DNA from: DASSBR01 sp035701285
GTDB taxonomy: Bacteria; Pseudomonadota; Gammaproteobacteria; Natronospirales; DASSBR01
Reading direction: 5' to 3'
Assembly (NCBI GenBank): GCA_035701285.1
Contig: DASSNT010000095.1
Span: 1-47,043 of the forward strand
Length of the DNA: 47,043 nucleotides
Program-made: the position numbers and the translations under genes
Notes under the pieces: generated by a model
Told to the model about the DNA's origin: nothing
Database searches by the model: none
The model's input: only the letters and a program-made list of their open reading frames with translations
Part shown: positions 7,105 through 18,046 of the stretch, piece after piece
Layout of the letters: each line of letters begins with the position of its first letter
Numbering within the stretch: the stretch's first letter is position 1

Positions 7105-8160
7105 ATGACGGAAATGTTCGACAATCCGATGGGCACCGACGGCTTCGAGTTCGTCGAATTCACCGCCCCTGACGTGAAAGTGTTGCACGACCTGTTCTCC
7201 CGCATGGGCTTTGAAGCAGTTGCGCGCCACAAAAACAAGGCCGTCACACTGTATCGCCAGAACGGCATTAACTTCCTCGTGAATGGCGAGCCAAACAGCT
7301 TCGCCGCCGATTTTGCCGCCAAGCACGGCCCGTCCGCCTGCGGTTTCGCGATTCGCGTCAAGGATGCGGCCAAGGCCTACGATCGTGCGCTGGAAAAGGG
7401 CGCCGATGCGATCACCAACAAGCCCGACACGGCCGCAATGAGCGTGCCAAAAATCGAGGGCATCGGCGGCAGCATTCTTTATATGATCGACCAGTATGGC
7501 GACCACGACACCTATGCGGACGAGTTCGAGCCGATCGAAGGCGTGGACCAGAACCCGAAGGGCGTGGGCCTGAAGTTCATCGATCATCTGACGCATAACG
7601 TCGAGCGTGGCGAAATGCGGACCTGGTCGGGCTATTACGAGCGCCTGTTCAACTTCCGCGAAATCCGCTATTTCGACATCAAGGGCAGCAAGACGGGTCT
7701 GTTCTCGCAGGCGATGACCAGCCCCGACGGCAAAGTCCGCATTCCGCTGAACGAGTCGGCCGACGACAAGTCGCAGATCGCCGAGTTCCTGAAGCAGTAC
7801 AACGGCGAAGGCATCCAGCACATCGCGCTGTACACCGACAATGTCTATGAGACGGTCGAAGCGATGCGGGCCAAGGGCGTGGACTTCCTCGATACGCCGG
7901 ACGCCTATTATGAAATGATTGATGAGCGCGTGCCGGGGCATAACGAAGACCTGGCGCGGATGCGCAAGAACCACATCCTGATCGACGCTGACGAAGAAAC
8001 GCACAAGCTGTTGCTGCTGCAGATTTTCACCGAAAACTGCATCGGCCCGATTTTCTTCGAAATCATTCAGCGCAAGGGCAACGAAGGCTTCGGCGAAGGC
8101 AACTTCCGCGCGCTGTTCGAGGCCATCGAGCGCGACCAGGAAAAGCGCGGCGTTCTCTAA
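7105..8160 (+). CDS. hpd: 4-hydroxyphenylpyruvate dioxygenase
   Basis: This non-haem Fe(II) enzyme converts 4-hydroxyphenylpyruvate, the transamination product of tyrosine, into homogentisate. The iron ligands are visible at the expected spacing: His161 (FIDHLTHNV), His239 (EGIQHIALYT) and Glu319 (PIFFEIIQRKG). The C-terminal QRKGNEGFGEGNF signature is intact. With the ATG at 7105 the product is 351 residues, normal for proteobacteria, and GAGG lies 7 bases upstream; a TTG at 7093 is possible but unneeded. It heads the homogentisate operon hpd-hmgA-fumarylacetoacetase-maiA. Confidence 0.96.
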   Translation: MTEMFDNPMGTDGFEFVEFTAPDVKVLHDLFSRMGFEAVARHKNKAVTLYRQNGINFLVNGEPNSFAADFAAKHGPSACGFAIRVKDAAKAYDRALEKGADAITNKPDTAAMSVPKIEGIGGSILYMIDQYGDHDTYADEFEPIEGVDQNPKGVGLKFIDHLTHNVERGEMRTWSGYYERLFNFREIRYFDIKGSKTGLFSQAMTSPDGKVRIPLNESADDKSQIAEFLKQYNGEGIQHIALYTDNVYETVEAMRAKGVDFLDTPDAYYEMIDERVPGHNEDLARMRKNHILIDADEETHKLLLLQIFTENCIGPIFFEIIQRKGNEGFGEGNFRALFEAIERDQEKRGVL

Positions 8161-8175
8161 GAGCCGCTTCTTAAA

Positions 8176-8203
8176 CTCTCTCCCCTTTCCCGAGGGGAGA
8201 GAG
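8176..8203. repeat. CT-rich palindrome just upstream of the hmgA ribosome-binding site
   Basis: CTCTCTCCCC and GGGGAGAGAG are perfect 10-bp arms around an 8-base loop. The right arm runs into GAGTAGGAAGG, the Shine-Dalgarno region of hmgA, so folding of this hairpin could change hmgA translation. It is related in sequence to the other CT-rich palindromes. Confidence 0.6.
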
Positions 8204-8215
8204 GAGTAGGAAGGT

Positions 8216-9556
8216 ATGGATCACAAAGTCGAACAGCTGAACCCGCAGGCGGAAACGGAGCCGGCGCATTCGTACCAGTCCGGCTTCGGCAATGAATTTG
8301 CGACCGAGGCGTTGCCGGGCGCACTGCCGGCGGGACAGAACTCGCCGCAAAAGGTCCCTTATGGCCTTTATGCCGAGCAGCTTTCCGGCACCGCCTTTAC
8401 CGCGCCGCGACATGCGAACCGGCGCAGTTGGCTGTACCGCATCCGCCCGGCAGCGATGCACAGCGCGTTTACCGCGCTGGCCGAAGGGCGCTTCCATAAT
8501 CGCTTCGATGAAGTGCCGCCGTCGCCAAACCAGTTGCGGTGGGATCCGTTGGCGATGCCGGAAGCGCCGACGGATTTCGTCGACGGGCTGATCACCATCG
8601 CCGGCAACGGCTCTCCCGCAACGCAATCCGGTTTCGCCGCGCACGTCTATACCGCCAACCGCTCGATGCGCGACCGGTATTTCTACAACGCGGACGGCGA
8701 GCTGCTGATCGTGCCGCAGCACGGTCGGCTGCGTATTGCGACGGAACTGGGCGTGCTGCAGGTCGCGCCGCTGGAGATCGCGGTGATTCCGCGCGGCGTG
8801 CGTTTCCGGGTCGAACTGCTCGACGACACTGCACGCGGCTATGTCGCCGAAAACTTCGGGGCAATATTGCGCTTGCCGGAACTCGGGCCGATCGGATCCA
8901 ATTCGCTCGCCAATGCGCGCGATTTTCTTTATCCGGTCGCGGCTTACGAGGACGTCGAGGGCAGCGCCGAGCTGGTTGGCAAATTCCAGGGCCGGTTATG
9001 GTCGGCGGAACTCGATCACTCGCCGCTGGATGTCGTCGGCTGGCACGGCAATTACGCGCCATATAAGTACGACCTCACCCGCTTCAACACCATCGGATCA
9101 ATCAGCTACGATCATCCGGACCCGTCGATTTTCACGGTGCTGACCTCGCCGAGCGACACGCCCGGCACGGCCAACATGGACTTCGTGATCTTCCCGCCGC
9201 GCTGGCTGGTGGCGGAGAACACGTTCCGCCCGCCGTGGTTTCACCGCAACATCATGTCCGAGTTCATGGGCCTGATTCACGGCGAGTACGACGCGAAGGC
9301 GGGCGGCTTCGTTCCCGGCGGCATGAGCCTGCACAACTCGATGAGCGGCCACGGCCCCGATGCCGGCAGTTACGAAAAAGCCGTCGCCATCGATACGGCC
9401 AAGCCCCAGCATGTCGCCGATACGATGGCGTTCATGTTCGAAGCCCGCGCCGTCATTCGTCCCACCCGCCAGGCGCTCGAAGCGCCGGAACTGCAAGCGG
9501 ATTATCAACGATGCTGGCAACACCTCAAGAAACAATTCAACCCTGCAGCTAGATGA
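8216..9556 (+). CDS. hmgA: homogentisate 1,2-dioxygenase
   Basis: This Fe(II) enzyme cleaves the aromatic ring of homogentisate to maleylacetoacetate. The 446-residue product shows YQSGFGNEFATEALPGALP near the N terminus. Its C-terminal cupin has WFHRNIMSEFMGLIHGEYD and HNSMSGHGPD, which supply the His-Glu-His iron ligands. Length is typical (430-450). Start at ATG 8216 is supported by GGAAGG just upstream. It is 55 bases downstream of hpd, separated from it by a CT-rich hairpin. Confidence 0.96.
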   Translation: MDHKVEQLNPQAETEPAHSYQSGFGNEFATEALPGALPAGQNSPQKVPYGLYAEQLSGTAFTAPRHANRRSWLYRIRPAAMHSAFTALAEGRFHNRFDEVPPSPNQLRWDPLAMPEAPTDFVDGLITIAGNGSPATQSGFAAHVYTANRSMRDRYFYNADGELLIVPQHGRLRIATELGVLQVAPLEIAVIPRGVRFRVELLDDTARGYVAENFGAILRLPELGPIGSNSLANARDFLYPVAAYEDVEGSAELVGKFQGRLWSAELDHSPLDVVGWHGNYAPYKYDLTRFNTIGSISYDHPDPSIFTVLTSPSDTPGTANMDFVIFPPRWLVAENTFRPPWFHRNIMSEFMGLIHGEYDAKAGGFVPGGMSLHNSMSGHGPDAGSYEKAVAIDTAKPQHVADTMAFMFEARAVIRPTRQALEAPELQADYQRCWQHLKKQFNPAAR

Positions 9557-9645
9557 TCATTCTTCCCGAACCCCGAATTCCGATCAAGCGCGTTCAATAG
9601 AACGGCGGTATTCGTTACCGGGGCATCACTAGGAGACACGAACAA

Positions 9646-10632
9646 ATGAAACTCGCCACCCTCAAGGAAGGCGGCCGCGACGGTACGCTGGTTGTTGTCG
9701 ACCGGGAATTGCAGCACTACGCTGCCGTGCCGGAAATCGCGCCGACGTTGCAGGACGCCGTGGAACGGTGGGACGAGACGGAAGGTCTGCTGCGCGCAGT
9801 TTACGAGGACCTGAATCAGCGCAAGGCACGCGGGGCACGGCCGTTGCAGCCGGAAATGCTGGCGTCACCGTTGCCGCGTGCGTACCAGTTCCTCGACGGC
9901 AGCGCGTACCTTGCGCACGTCGAGCGCGTGCGCAAGGCGCGTAATGCCGAAATGCCGCCAAGCTTCCAGGAAGACCCGCTGATGTACCAGGCGGTCAGCG
10001 ACGGTTTTCTCGCGCCGACCGAGCCGGTGCGCGTGGCCAGCACCGATTACGGCATCGACTTCGAATCCGAAATCGGCGTGATTACCGGCGACATTCCGCA
10101 GGGCGCCGTGGCCGACGAATGCGGAAAGCATATTCGCCTCGTTGTGCTGATTAACGACGTTTCGTTGCGCAACCTGATTCCGGCGGAGCTCAAAAAGAAC
10201 TTCGGCTTCCTGCAAAGCAAGCCGCGTTCGGCCCTGTCGCCGGTGGCGGTGACGCCGGATGAACTGGGCGACGCCTGGCGTGGCGGCAAGCTGCACCTGC
10301 CGTTGATTACGCACCTCAACGGCAAGCTGTTCGGCGAGCCGAACGCGGGCGACGACATGCAGTTCAGCTTCCCGCAACTACTCGCGCACGCGGCCAAGAC
10401 GCGGCCGTTATCGGCGGGGACGCTCTTGGGTTCGGGCACGATTGCCAATCAGGATATTACGCGCGGCTCGTCGTGCCTCGCCGAGCGGCGCATGCTCGAG
10501 ATCATCGATTCGGGTGAAGCGACGACCCAATTCATGCAGTACGGCGACCGCGTGCGCATCGAGATGAACTACGGCGACGGCCGCTCGATTTTCGGCGCGA
10601 TCGACCAGACGATCGAACCTTATTCGTTGTAG
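9646..10632 (+). CDS. fumarylacetoacetate hydrolase family protein, probable fumarylacetoacetase
   Basis: By position this enzyme hydrolyses fumarylacetoacetate to fumarate and acetoacetate, the last step of tyrosine breakdown. The 328-residue protein begins MKLATLKEGGRDGTLVVVDR and carries DYGIDFESEIGVITGD, INDVSLRNLIP and LLGSGTIANQD, the metal- and substrate-binding elements of the FAH fold. It is the shorter bacterial type, distinct from the 420-residue animal-like enzyme, so the exact substrate is inferred from the operon. AGGAG lies about 10 bases before the ATG. Its TAG stop (10630-10632) is part of a REPIN. Confidence 0.88.
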   Translation: MKLATLKEGGRDGTLVVVDRELQHYAAVPEIAPTLQDAVERWDETEGLLRAVYEDLNQRKARGARPLQPEMLASPLPRAYQFLDGSAYLAHVERVRKARNAEMPPSFQEDPLMYQAVSDGFLAPTEPVRVASTDYGIDFESEIGVITGDIPQGAVADECGKHIRLVVLINDVSLRNLIPAELKKNFGFLQSKPRSALSPVAVTPDELGDAWRGGKLHLPLITHLNGKLFGEPNAGDDMQFSFPQLLAHAAKTRPLSAGTLLGSGTIANQDITRGSSCLAERRMLEIIDSGEATTQFMQYGDRVRIEMNYGDGRSIFGAIDQTIEPYSL

Positions 10633-10686
10633 GAGCGATCGCCGATCGCGAATTAAAACGAATTGCTGCCAGCGGCCGCTCCTACA
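10628..10686. repeat. REPIN, copy B, overlapping the fumarylacetoacetase stop codon
   Basis: TGTAGGAGCGATCGCCGATCG and an inverted GCGGCCGCTCCTACA flank an AT-rich centre. The TAG of the first TGTAGG is the stop codon of the upstream gene, and the element ends 11 bases before the maiA start. Confidence 0.85.
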
Positions 10687-10697
10687 GCAAGAAGATT

Positions 10698-11342
10698 ATG
10701 GAACTCTATACTTATTTTCGCAGCACCGCGGCGTACCGCGTTCGCATTGCGCTGAATCTGAAAGAGCTGGAATCGGAACACCAGTTCGTTCATCTCGTCC
10801 GCGACGGCGGCGAGCAACACAGCGCCGCCTATCGGCAATTGAATCCGCAGGGGCTGGTGCCGACGCTGGTCAACGGCGGCGCGCCGATTACGCAGTCGCT
10901 GGCAATCATCGAATATCTGGAAGAAAAATATCCGCAGTCGCCGTTGCTGCCAAAAGATGCGGCCGGCCGCGCGCGGGTGCGGGCGCTGGCCCAGACAGTG
11001 GCTTGCGATATCCATCCGCTGAACAACTTGCGTGTGCTGAAGTACCTCGAGCGTGAGATGGGGGTGGACAAACCGGCGCGCGATCAATGGTATCGGCACT
11101 GGATAAAGGAAGGATTCGAAGCGCTGGAGTCAATGCTGGCCTCCAGCCCCCTGACCGGCCGCTACTGCCATGGCGAGACGCCGGGCCTTGCGGACGTTTG
11201 TCTCGTCCCGCAGGTATTCAACGCGCGGCGCTTCGAGTGCGACCTCGGCTCGTTTCCGACGATCACCCGCATTGAGCGGGCGTGCCTGGAACTGGAGGAG
11301 TTCGCCAACGCCGCGCCGGAAAATCAACCGGACGCGCAATGA
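10698..11342 (+). CDS. maiA: maleylacetoacetate isomerase (zeta-class glutathione transferase)
   Basis: This protein isomerises maleylacetoacetate to fumarylacetoacetate using glutathione. At 214 residues it has an N-terminal thioredoxin fold with YTYFRSTAAYRVRIALNLK, matching the zeta-GST active-site motif (the family's SSCS/SSAS.RVRIAL, catalytic Ser kept). PTLVNGGAPITQSLAIIEYLE is the glutathione gamma-Glu site. It is the last gene of the tyrosine operon, after a REPIN; no clear Shine-Dalgarno is seen beyond AAGAAGAT. Confidence 0.93.
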   Translation: MELYTYFRSTAAYRVRIALNLKELESEHQFVHLVRDGGEQHSAAYRQLNPQGLVPTLVNGGAPITQSLAIIEYLEEKYPQSPLLPKDAAGRARVRALAQTVACDIHPLNNLRVLKYLEREMGVDKPARDQWYRHWIKEGFEALESMLASSPLTGRYCHGETPGLADVCLVPQVFNARRFECDLGSFPTITRIERACLELEEFANAAPENQPDAQ

Positions 11343-11350
11343 GCTTCTTA

Positions 11351-11445
11351 ACCCTCTCCCTCAGGGAGAGGGCAGGGTGAGGGGTGTAATCTATAATTCT
11401 TATATCCCCTCATCCCAACCTTCTCCCTGAGGGAGAAGGAGCAAG
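11351..11445. repeat. composite CT-rich palindromic element, copy 2
   Basis: The left half pairs CCCTCTCCCT with AGGGAGAGGG and continues GCAGGGTGAGGGG. The right half reads CCCCTCATCCCAACC followed by the palindrome TTCTCCCTGAGGGAGAA. GGGTGAGGGG and CCCCTCATCCC face each other, so the whole is a two-hairpin structure with complementary inner arms. A close relative lies at 15042-15150. It fills most of the gap between maiA and fadE. Confidence 0.75.
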
Positions 11446-11460
11446 ATATTAGCGGACACT

Positions 11461-13965
11461 TTGAGAGCTGCAGCCTTGACCCCTATTTACGCCAACTCGA
11501 TTCTCTGGGCCTTCATCTGCCTAGCTGCCGTTCTCGGCGTGGCCTACACTGGCGCGTCGCGCCGCACCTGGATTCCGGTGCTTGCCATCGTGCTTGTCGC
11601 GATGACGTGGGTCGGCGGCGCGGGCGTCATCGCGCTGATCGGCCTCTGGGTCGCGTTGATCGCGGCGGCGGTTATTGCCACCTCGACGGCCGCGCGCCGC
11701 CGCTTGCTCAGCGACCGGGTGCTGGCGTTTTACCGCAAGGCGATGCCGGACATCTCCCCAACCGAGCGCGATGCGCTGGAGGCCGGCACCGTCTGGTGGG
11801 AAGCGGACATGTTTCGCGGGCGGCCGCGCTGGCAAACGCTGCTCCGTTTTCCGGCGCCGCGACTCTCCGCTGAAGAACGCGCGTTCATCGACGGCCCGGT
11901 CGAGCGTCTCTGCGAAATGCTCGACGACTGGAAGATCAACTACGAGTTGAACGATCTGCCGCCGAAAGTCTGGCAATTCATCAAGGACGAAGGCTTCTTC
12001 GGGATGATCATTCCGCGCGCTTACGGCGGCAAGGAATTTTCGAACTTCGGTCACGCGTCCGTCGTCATGAGGATCGCGACGCGCAGCATCAGTGCGGCGC
12101 TGACGGTGATGATTCCGAATTCGGTCGGCCCGGGCAAGCTGCTGCTGAAATACGGCACCGAAGAGCAGAAGAATCATTATTTGCCGCGGCTCGCCCGCGG
12201 CGAGGAAGTGCCATGCTTCGCGCTCACCGGGCGGAACGCCGGCAGTGATGCGAGCGGCATTTCCGATCGCGGCATCGTCTGCCGCCAGGAGTACGAGGGC
12301 CGCGAAAACGTCCTCGGTATTCGCGTCAATTTCGACAAGCGCTACATCACGCTGGGGCCGATAGCGACAGTGCTGGGCCTTGCCTTCAAGTTAGAAGATC
12401 CGAATCACCTGCTCGGCGAGCAGGAAAACCTGGGTATCACGCTGGCGCTGGTGCCTGCGAATGCACCGGGCGTCGTGCAGGGCGAGCGTCATCGACCGTA
12501 CGGCATGGCCTTCCAGAACGGCCCGCTGCACGGCCGCGACGTGTTCGTGCCGATGGAGCAGGTCATCGGCGGCGCGGAATACGCCGGCAAGGGCTGGCGC
12601 ATGCTGATGGAGTCGCTGACCGACGGCCGCGCCATCTCGTTGCCGGCGCTGAGTACCGCAGCGGCCAAGGTGTCGGTGCGCGTCACCGGCGCTTACGCGC
12701 GGCTGCGCAGCCAGTTCAAGGTGCCGATCGGGTGCTTCGAGGGCGTCGAGGAAAAGCTGGCTCGGATCGCCGCCAACACTTACCTGATGGACGCGGCGCG
12801 GCAGGTCACGCTGTCGGCGCTCGACGAGGGTCACAAGCCGTCGGTCGTGTCGGCGATCATGAAATACAATTTGACCGAGCGTGCCCGCGAGGTGGTGACG
12901 GATGCGTTGGACGTGCATGCCGGCGCGGGGGTCTGTCTCGGTCCGAATAACCTGTTGAGCCAGCTCGATGCGTATACGACCGTCGGCGTGACTGTCGAAG
13001 GCGCGAACATCCTCACGCGCAACCTGATCACGTTCGGGCAGGGCGCGCTGCGCTGCCATCCGTTTCTGATCGACGAACTCACCGCCGCCAATGACGAAGA
13101 CGCCGAGGCCGGCGCGCAAGCCTTCGACGGCGCGTTGCTCGGGCATATCGGCTACGCCATTCGCAATGGCGCCCGCGCGCTGCTGCTGGGCCTGAGCGGT
13201 GGCTGGCTGGCGCGCGCGCCGGAAGGCACCGACCCGGCGCTGGCGTCATACTGGCGCGGCTTCGAGCGCATGAGCGCGGCCTTTGCGATTACGACCGATT
13301 TGTTGTTGCTCAGCTTGCGCGGCGAGCTCAAGCGCCGCGAGCGCATTTCCGCGCGCATGGCGGACGCCATCAGCCAGCTTTATCTCGGCACCGTCACGCT
13401 CAAGCACTACGAACAGGCGGGCGCGCTGCCGGAGGACCGGGCGCTGGTGGAGTGGACCTGCGCCGATTGTCTGCACACGATTCAGGAGAGCCTCTACGAG
13501 GTCACGACGAATCTGGCCAACCGTCCGATCGCCTGGCTGATTCGTATCCTTGCGCTGCCGCTCCGGCGGCGCGTGAAGCGGCCGGCAGATCAACTCGATC
13601 GGGCCATCGCGCCGCTGATCATGCAGCCAACCGGCAGCCGCGATCGCCTGGCGGAAGGCATGTTTCTTTCGCAGGCCGAAGGTGACCGGCTGAAGACAAT
13701 CGATGATGCCCTGCGCAAGGCGATGGAAGCCGAACCGCTTGTTCGCAAGCTCGGCAAACAGATACGCCTCGATGCCGTGGCGAACGATGAACTCGAACCA
13801 CGGTTGGCGGAATGCGTGTCCGCGGGCCTGCTAAGCGAACAGGAAATGCAGGTCGTACTTGCGGCGGAACGTCTTCGGCGGCAGGTCATTGCCGTCGACG
13901 CGTTTGGCGACGGCGCTACGGCGCGTGCGGCCGAGCCAGGTATTCTTTACTCTGCATCTCGGTAA
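11461..13965 (+). CDS. fadE: acyl-CoA dehydrogenase, FadE type
   Basis: This long (834-residue) membrane-associated acyl-CoA dehydrogenase performs the first step of fatty-acid beta-oxidation and passes electrons to ETF. Residues 1-75 contain two or three hydrophobic helices, as in E. coli FadE (814 residues). The dehydrogenase core shows PRAYGGKEFSNFGHA, CFALTGRNAGSDASG, VPMEQVIGG, GMAFQNGPLHG and a C-terminal flavin region. The family's usual ALTGPxAGSDAG reads ALTGRNAGSDASG here. The start is uncertain: I take TTG at 11461, but TTG at 11476 has a better-placed GAGAG. It stands alone on the plus strand after the tyrosine operon. The last 50 bases overlap zapE tail to tail. Confidence 0.9.
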   Translation: MRAAALTPIYANSILWAFICLAAVLGVAYTGASRRTWIPVLAIVLVAMTWVGGAGVIALIGLWVALIAAAVIATSTAARRRLLSDRVLAFYRKAMPDISPTERDALEAGTVWWEADMFRGRPRWQTLLRFPAPRLSAEERAFIDGPVERLCEMLDDWKINYELNDLPPKVWQFIKDEGFFGMIIPRAYGGKEFSNFGHASVVMRIATRSISAALTVMIPNSVGPGKLLLKYGTEEQKNHYLPRLARGEEVPCFALTGRNAGSDASGISDRGIVCRQEYEGRENVLGIRVNFDKRYITLGPIATVLGLAFKLEDPNHLLGEQENLGITLALVPANAPGVVQGERHRPYGMAFQNGPLHGRDVFVPMEQVIGGAEYAGKGWRMLMESLTDGRAISLPALSTAAAKVSVRVTGAYARLRSQFKVPIGCFEGVEEKLARIAANTYLMDAARQVTLSALDEGHKPSVVSAIMKYNLTERAREVVTDALDVHAGAGVCLGPNNLLSQLDAYTTVGVTVEGANILTRNLITFGQGALRCHPFLIDELTAANDEDAEAGAQAFDGALLGHIGYAIRNGARALLLGLSGGWLARAPEGTDPALASYWRGFERMSAAFAITTDLLLLSLRGELKRRERISARMADAISQLYLGTVTLKHYEQAGALPEDRALVEWTCADCLHTIQESLYEVTTNLANRPIAWLIRILALPLRRRVKRPADQLDRAIAPLIMQPTGSRDRLAEGMFLSQAEGDRLKTIDDALRKAMEAEPLVRKLGKQIRLDAVANDELEPRLAECVSAGLLSEQEMQVVLAAERLRRQVIAVDAFGDGATARAAEPGILYSASR

Positions 13966-15025
13966 GGCGGCTGCGGGTGCGGGTGAATTCCATCCGCAGC
14001 CGCTGGCCCTCGTATAGTTCGTCGATCGGCGCGGCAGCGGAAATCATCAGCTTGACGCCGCGGTCGTAGAACTCATCCACCAGCGCGATCAGACGCCGCG
14101 CTTCATCTTCTCGATCCGGTCCCAGCCGCGGGATGTCCGACACGATTACCGTGTGAAACAGGCGCGCGATTTCGATGTAGTCGTTGGCCGATCGCGGCCC
14201 GCCGCAAATCCTGCCGAAGTCGAACCAGACAACGCCGTCGCCTGTGCGGCGCGCGCTGATCTCGCGTCCCTCGATGGTCAACAATTGATCGGCTTCGCCG
14301 TCTGTGCCGGCGATGGCTTCGAAGCGTTCGCGCAGCGCCTGGTCGGCGGTTACATCGGCCGGTGAGTAATAAAGCCTCGCCTGGCTCAGCTGGCGCAGCC
14401 GGTAATCGTCGCCGTTGTCGCAGTGAATGACGCGCGTATGCTTTTTCAACAGCGCAATGGCTGGCAGAAACAACTCGCGTTTGAGACCGTTTTTGTAGAG
14501 CTGGTCCGGTTGGATATTTGAAGTAGCGACCAGCGTGACGCGCCGCGCAAAAAGATAATGCAGCAGCCGGCCCAGTATCGTCGCATCGGCGATATCGGTG
14601 ACGGCAAATTCATCGAAGCAGATCACCCGCGCCGCTTCCGCCCAGCGTGCCGCCACCGTGGCCAGCGGGTCTTCGTGGTCGCGCAGCGTTTTCAGCTCAT
14701 CGTGCACGGCGCGCATGAAGCGATGGAAATGCAGTCGCCGCTTCTCCGCGAACGGTAGCGACTGGTAGAAGCAGTCCATCAGGTAGGTTTTACCACGGCC
14801 GACTTCGCCCCAGATGTAGAGGCCTCGGACGGGCCTGGCCTCCCTGCGGAAACGAGCCAATAGTCGCTGCCGGAAATTATCTGGGGCGGTCGCTACAAGT
14901 TCGTGGTGCAGCCGATCGAGCGCGTCGACCACGCGCTCCTGCGCCGGGTCGTGGGCGAAGCCGGGCTTATCCAGATCCTGCCGATAACGTTCTAGCGGCG
15001 TCAGATGTTTGCGAGGTGAGTCCAT
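13916..15025 (-). CDS. zapE: cell division ATPase ZapE (AFG1-like)
   Basis: ZapE is an FtsZ-associated P-loop ATPase of the AFG1/ZapE family. The 369-residue product starts MDSPRKHLTPLERYRQDL and has Walker A GEVGRGKTY (73-81). It continues with the family-typical MDCFYQSLPF, FHRFMRAVHDEL, Walker B VICFDEFAVTDIADA and ATSNIQPDQLYKNGL. E. coli ZapE is 375 residues. The ATG at 15023-15025 is chosen because the longer frame to 15217 reads through CT-rich repeat. The C-terminal codons overlap the end of fadE by 50 bases on the opposite strand. It may be the last gene transcribed from the etf/aacS unit, but a 109-base repeat intervenes. Confidence 0.93.
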   Translation of the reverse strand: MDSPRKHLTPLERYRQDLDKPGFAHDPAQERVVDALDRLHHELVATAPDNFRQRLLARFRREARPVRGLYIWGEVGRGKTYLMDCFYQSLPFAEKRRLHFHRFMRAVHDELKTLRDHEDPLATVAARWAEAARVICFDEFAVTDIADATILGRLLHYLFARRVTLVATSNIQPDQLYKNGLKRELFLPAIALLKKHTRVIHCDNGDDYRLRQLSQARLYYSPADVTADQALRERFEAIAGTDGEADQLLTIEGREISARRTGDGVVWFDFGRICGGPRSANDYIEIARLFHTVIVSDIPRLGPDREDEARRLIALVDEFYDRGVKLMISAAAPIDELYEGQRLRMEFTRTRSRLTEMQSKEYLARPHAP

Positions 15026-15041
15026 GGGGGCGGTTCTTATT

Positions 15042-15150
15042 CCCTCTCCCTCAGAGCCTCCCCCTGCGAAGGCAGGGGGAGAGGGCCAGGGTGAGGGGTG
15101 CTGATTAACTCGCCTCATCCCAACCTTCTCCCTAAGGGAGAAGGGGCAAG
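15042..15150. repeat. composite CT-rich palindromic element, copy 3, with an inner insertion
   Basis: This element has the same right half as 11351-11445 (CTCATCCCAACCTTCTCCCT and AGGGAGAAGG). Its left half CCCTCTCCCTCAG...GGGAGAGGGCCAGGGTGAGGGG is interrupted by about 21 bases that themselves form a CCCCCTGC/GCAGGGGG palindrome. It lies between aacS and zapE and ends two bases before the aacS stop codon. Confidence 0.75.
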
Positions 15151-15152
15151 AG

Positions 15153-17098
<1,946 letters not shown>

Positions 17099-17102
<4 letters not shown>

Positions 17103-18046
17103 GCGCCCGCGTCCAGCGCCTTTTCCAGTTCCGGCAGCACCTCGAACAAGTCGCCCACCAGGCCGATGTCGGCGATGTCGAAGATCGGCGCGTCCGGATC
17201 CTTGTTAATCGCAACGATCGTGCCGGCGTCCTTGATGCCGGTGCAGTGCTGGATGGCGCCGGAAATACCGACCGCGACGTAAAGCTCGGGCGCAATGATC
17301 TTGCCGGTCTGACCAACCTGCATTTCGTTCGGCACGAAGCCGGCATCGACCGCAGCGCGCGACGCGCCGACGGCGGCGTTCAATTTGTCCGCCAGCTTGA
17401 ATATGATTTCGAAGTTTTCTTCGCTGCCGACCCCGCGGCCGCCGGAAACCACCCGCGGTGCCGATTGCAGGTCCGGCCGGTCGCTGCCGGCGCCTTTCAA
17501 CTCCACGTAGCGCGTATGCGTCGGCAACTCGACATCCAGTTGCTTCGCAACGATTTCAGCGGAGCCGCTTTCGGCCACCGGCTGGAATGACGCTGTGCGC
17601 GCGGTGCCCAGCACCAGCGGCTCCGCCGGCGCCTTGGCGGTGACGATGGCGTTGCCGGCATAGATTGGCCGCTTGAAAGTCGTGGGATCGATTACCGCCA
17701 TGATGTCGCTGATCGGCGCGACGCCAAGCAGGGCGGCAACCCGCGGCATAACGTCTTTGCCGAAAGTTGTCGACGGCAACAGGACGTGTGTGTAATCAGC
17801 TGCGAGCGCGGCAATCTGCGGCGCGAGGACGCTGGCAAGCGGAGCCTTGTTCTCCGGCCGCTCGACGGTCAGTACGCGTGTAACGCCTGCAAGCTTGATG
17901 GCCTTTTCTGCGACTGCGCCGGCGCTTGCGGCAAACACCGCGATGTCGATTTCGCCGCCGATGGCTTCCGCGCACGACACGGCTTTGGCGGTCGCCGGAT
18001 TAAGCGACTGCCCGTCGTGCTCCGCAATTAGTAATGTTTTAGCCAT
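17099..18046 (-). CDS. etfA: electron transfer flavoprotein, alpha subunit
   Basis: EtfA binds FAD and accepts electrons from acyl-CoA dehydrogenases, passing them to ETF-QO. The 315-residue protein has an N-terminal nucleotide-binding-like domain (MAKTLLIAEHDGQSLNPATAKAV). The C-terminal FAD domain shows VVSGGRGVGSEENFEII, AAVGASRAAVDAGFVPNEMQVGQTGK, LYVAVGISGAIQHCTGIKDAGTIVAINKDPDAPIFDIADIG (in pieces), all family signatures. It follows etfB with no intervening base and overlaps aacS by ATGA, so the three genes form a tight operon. Likely donors are LiuA and FadE. Confidence 0.97.
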
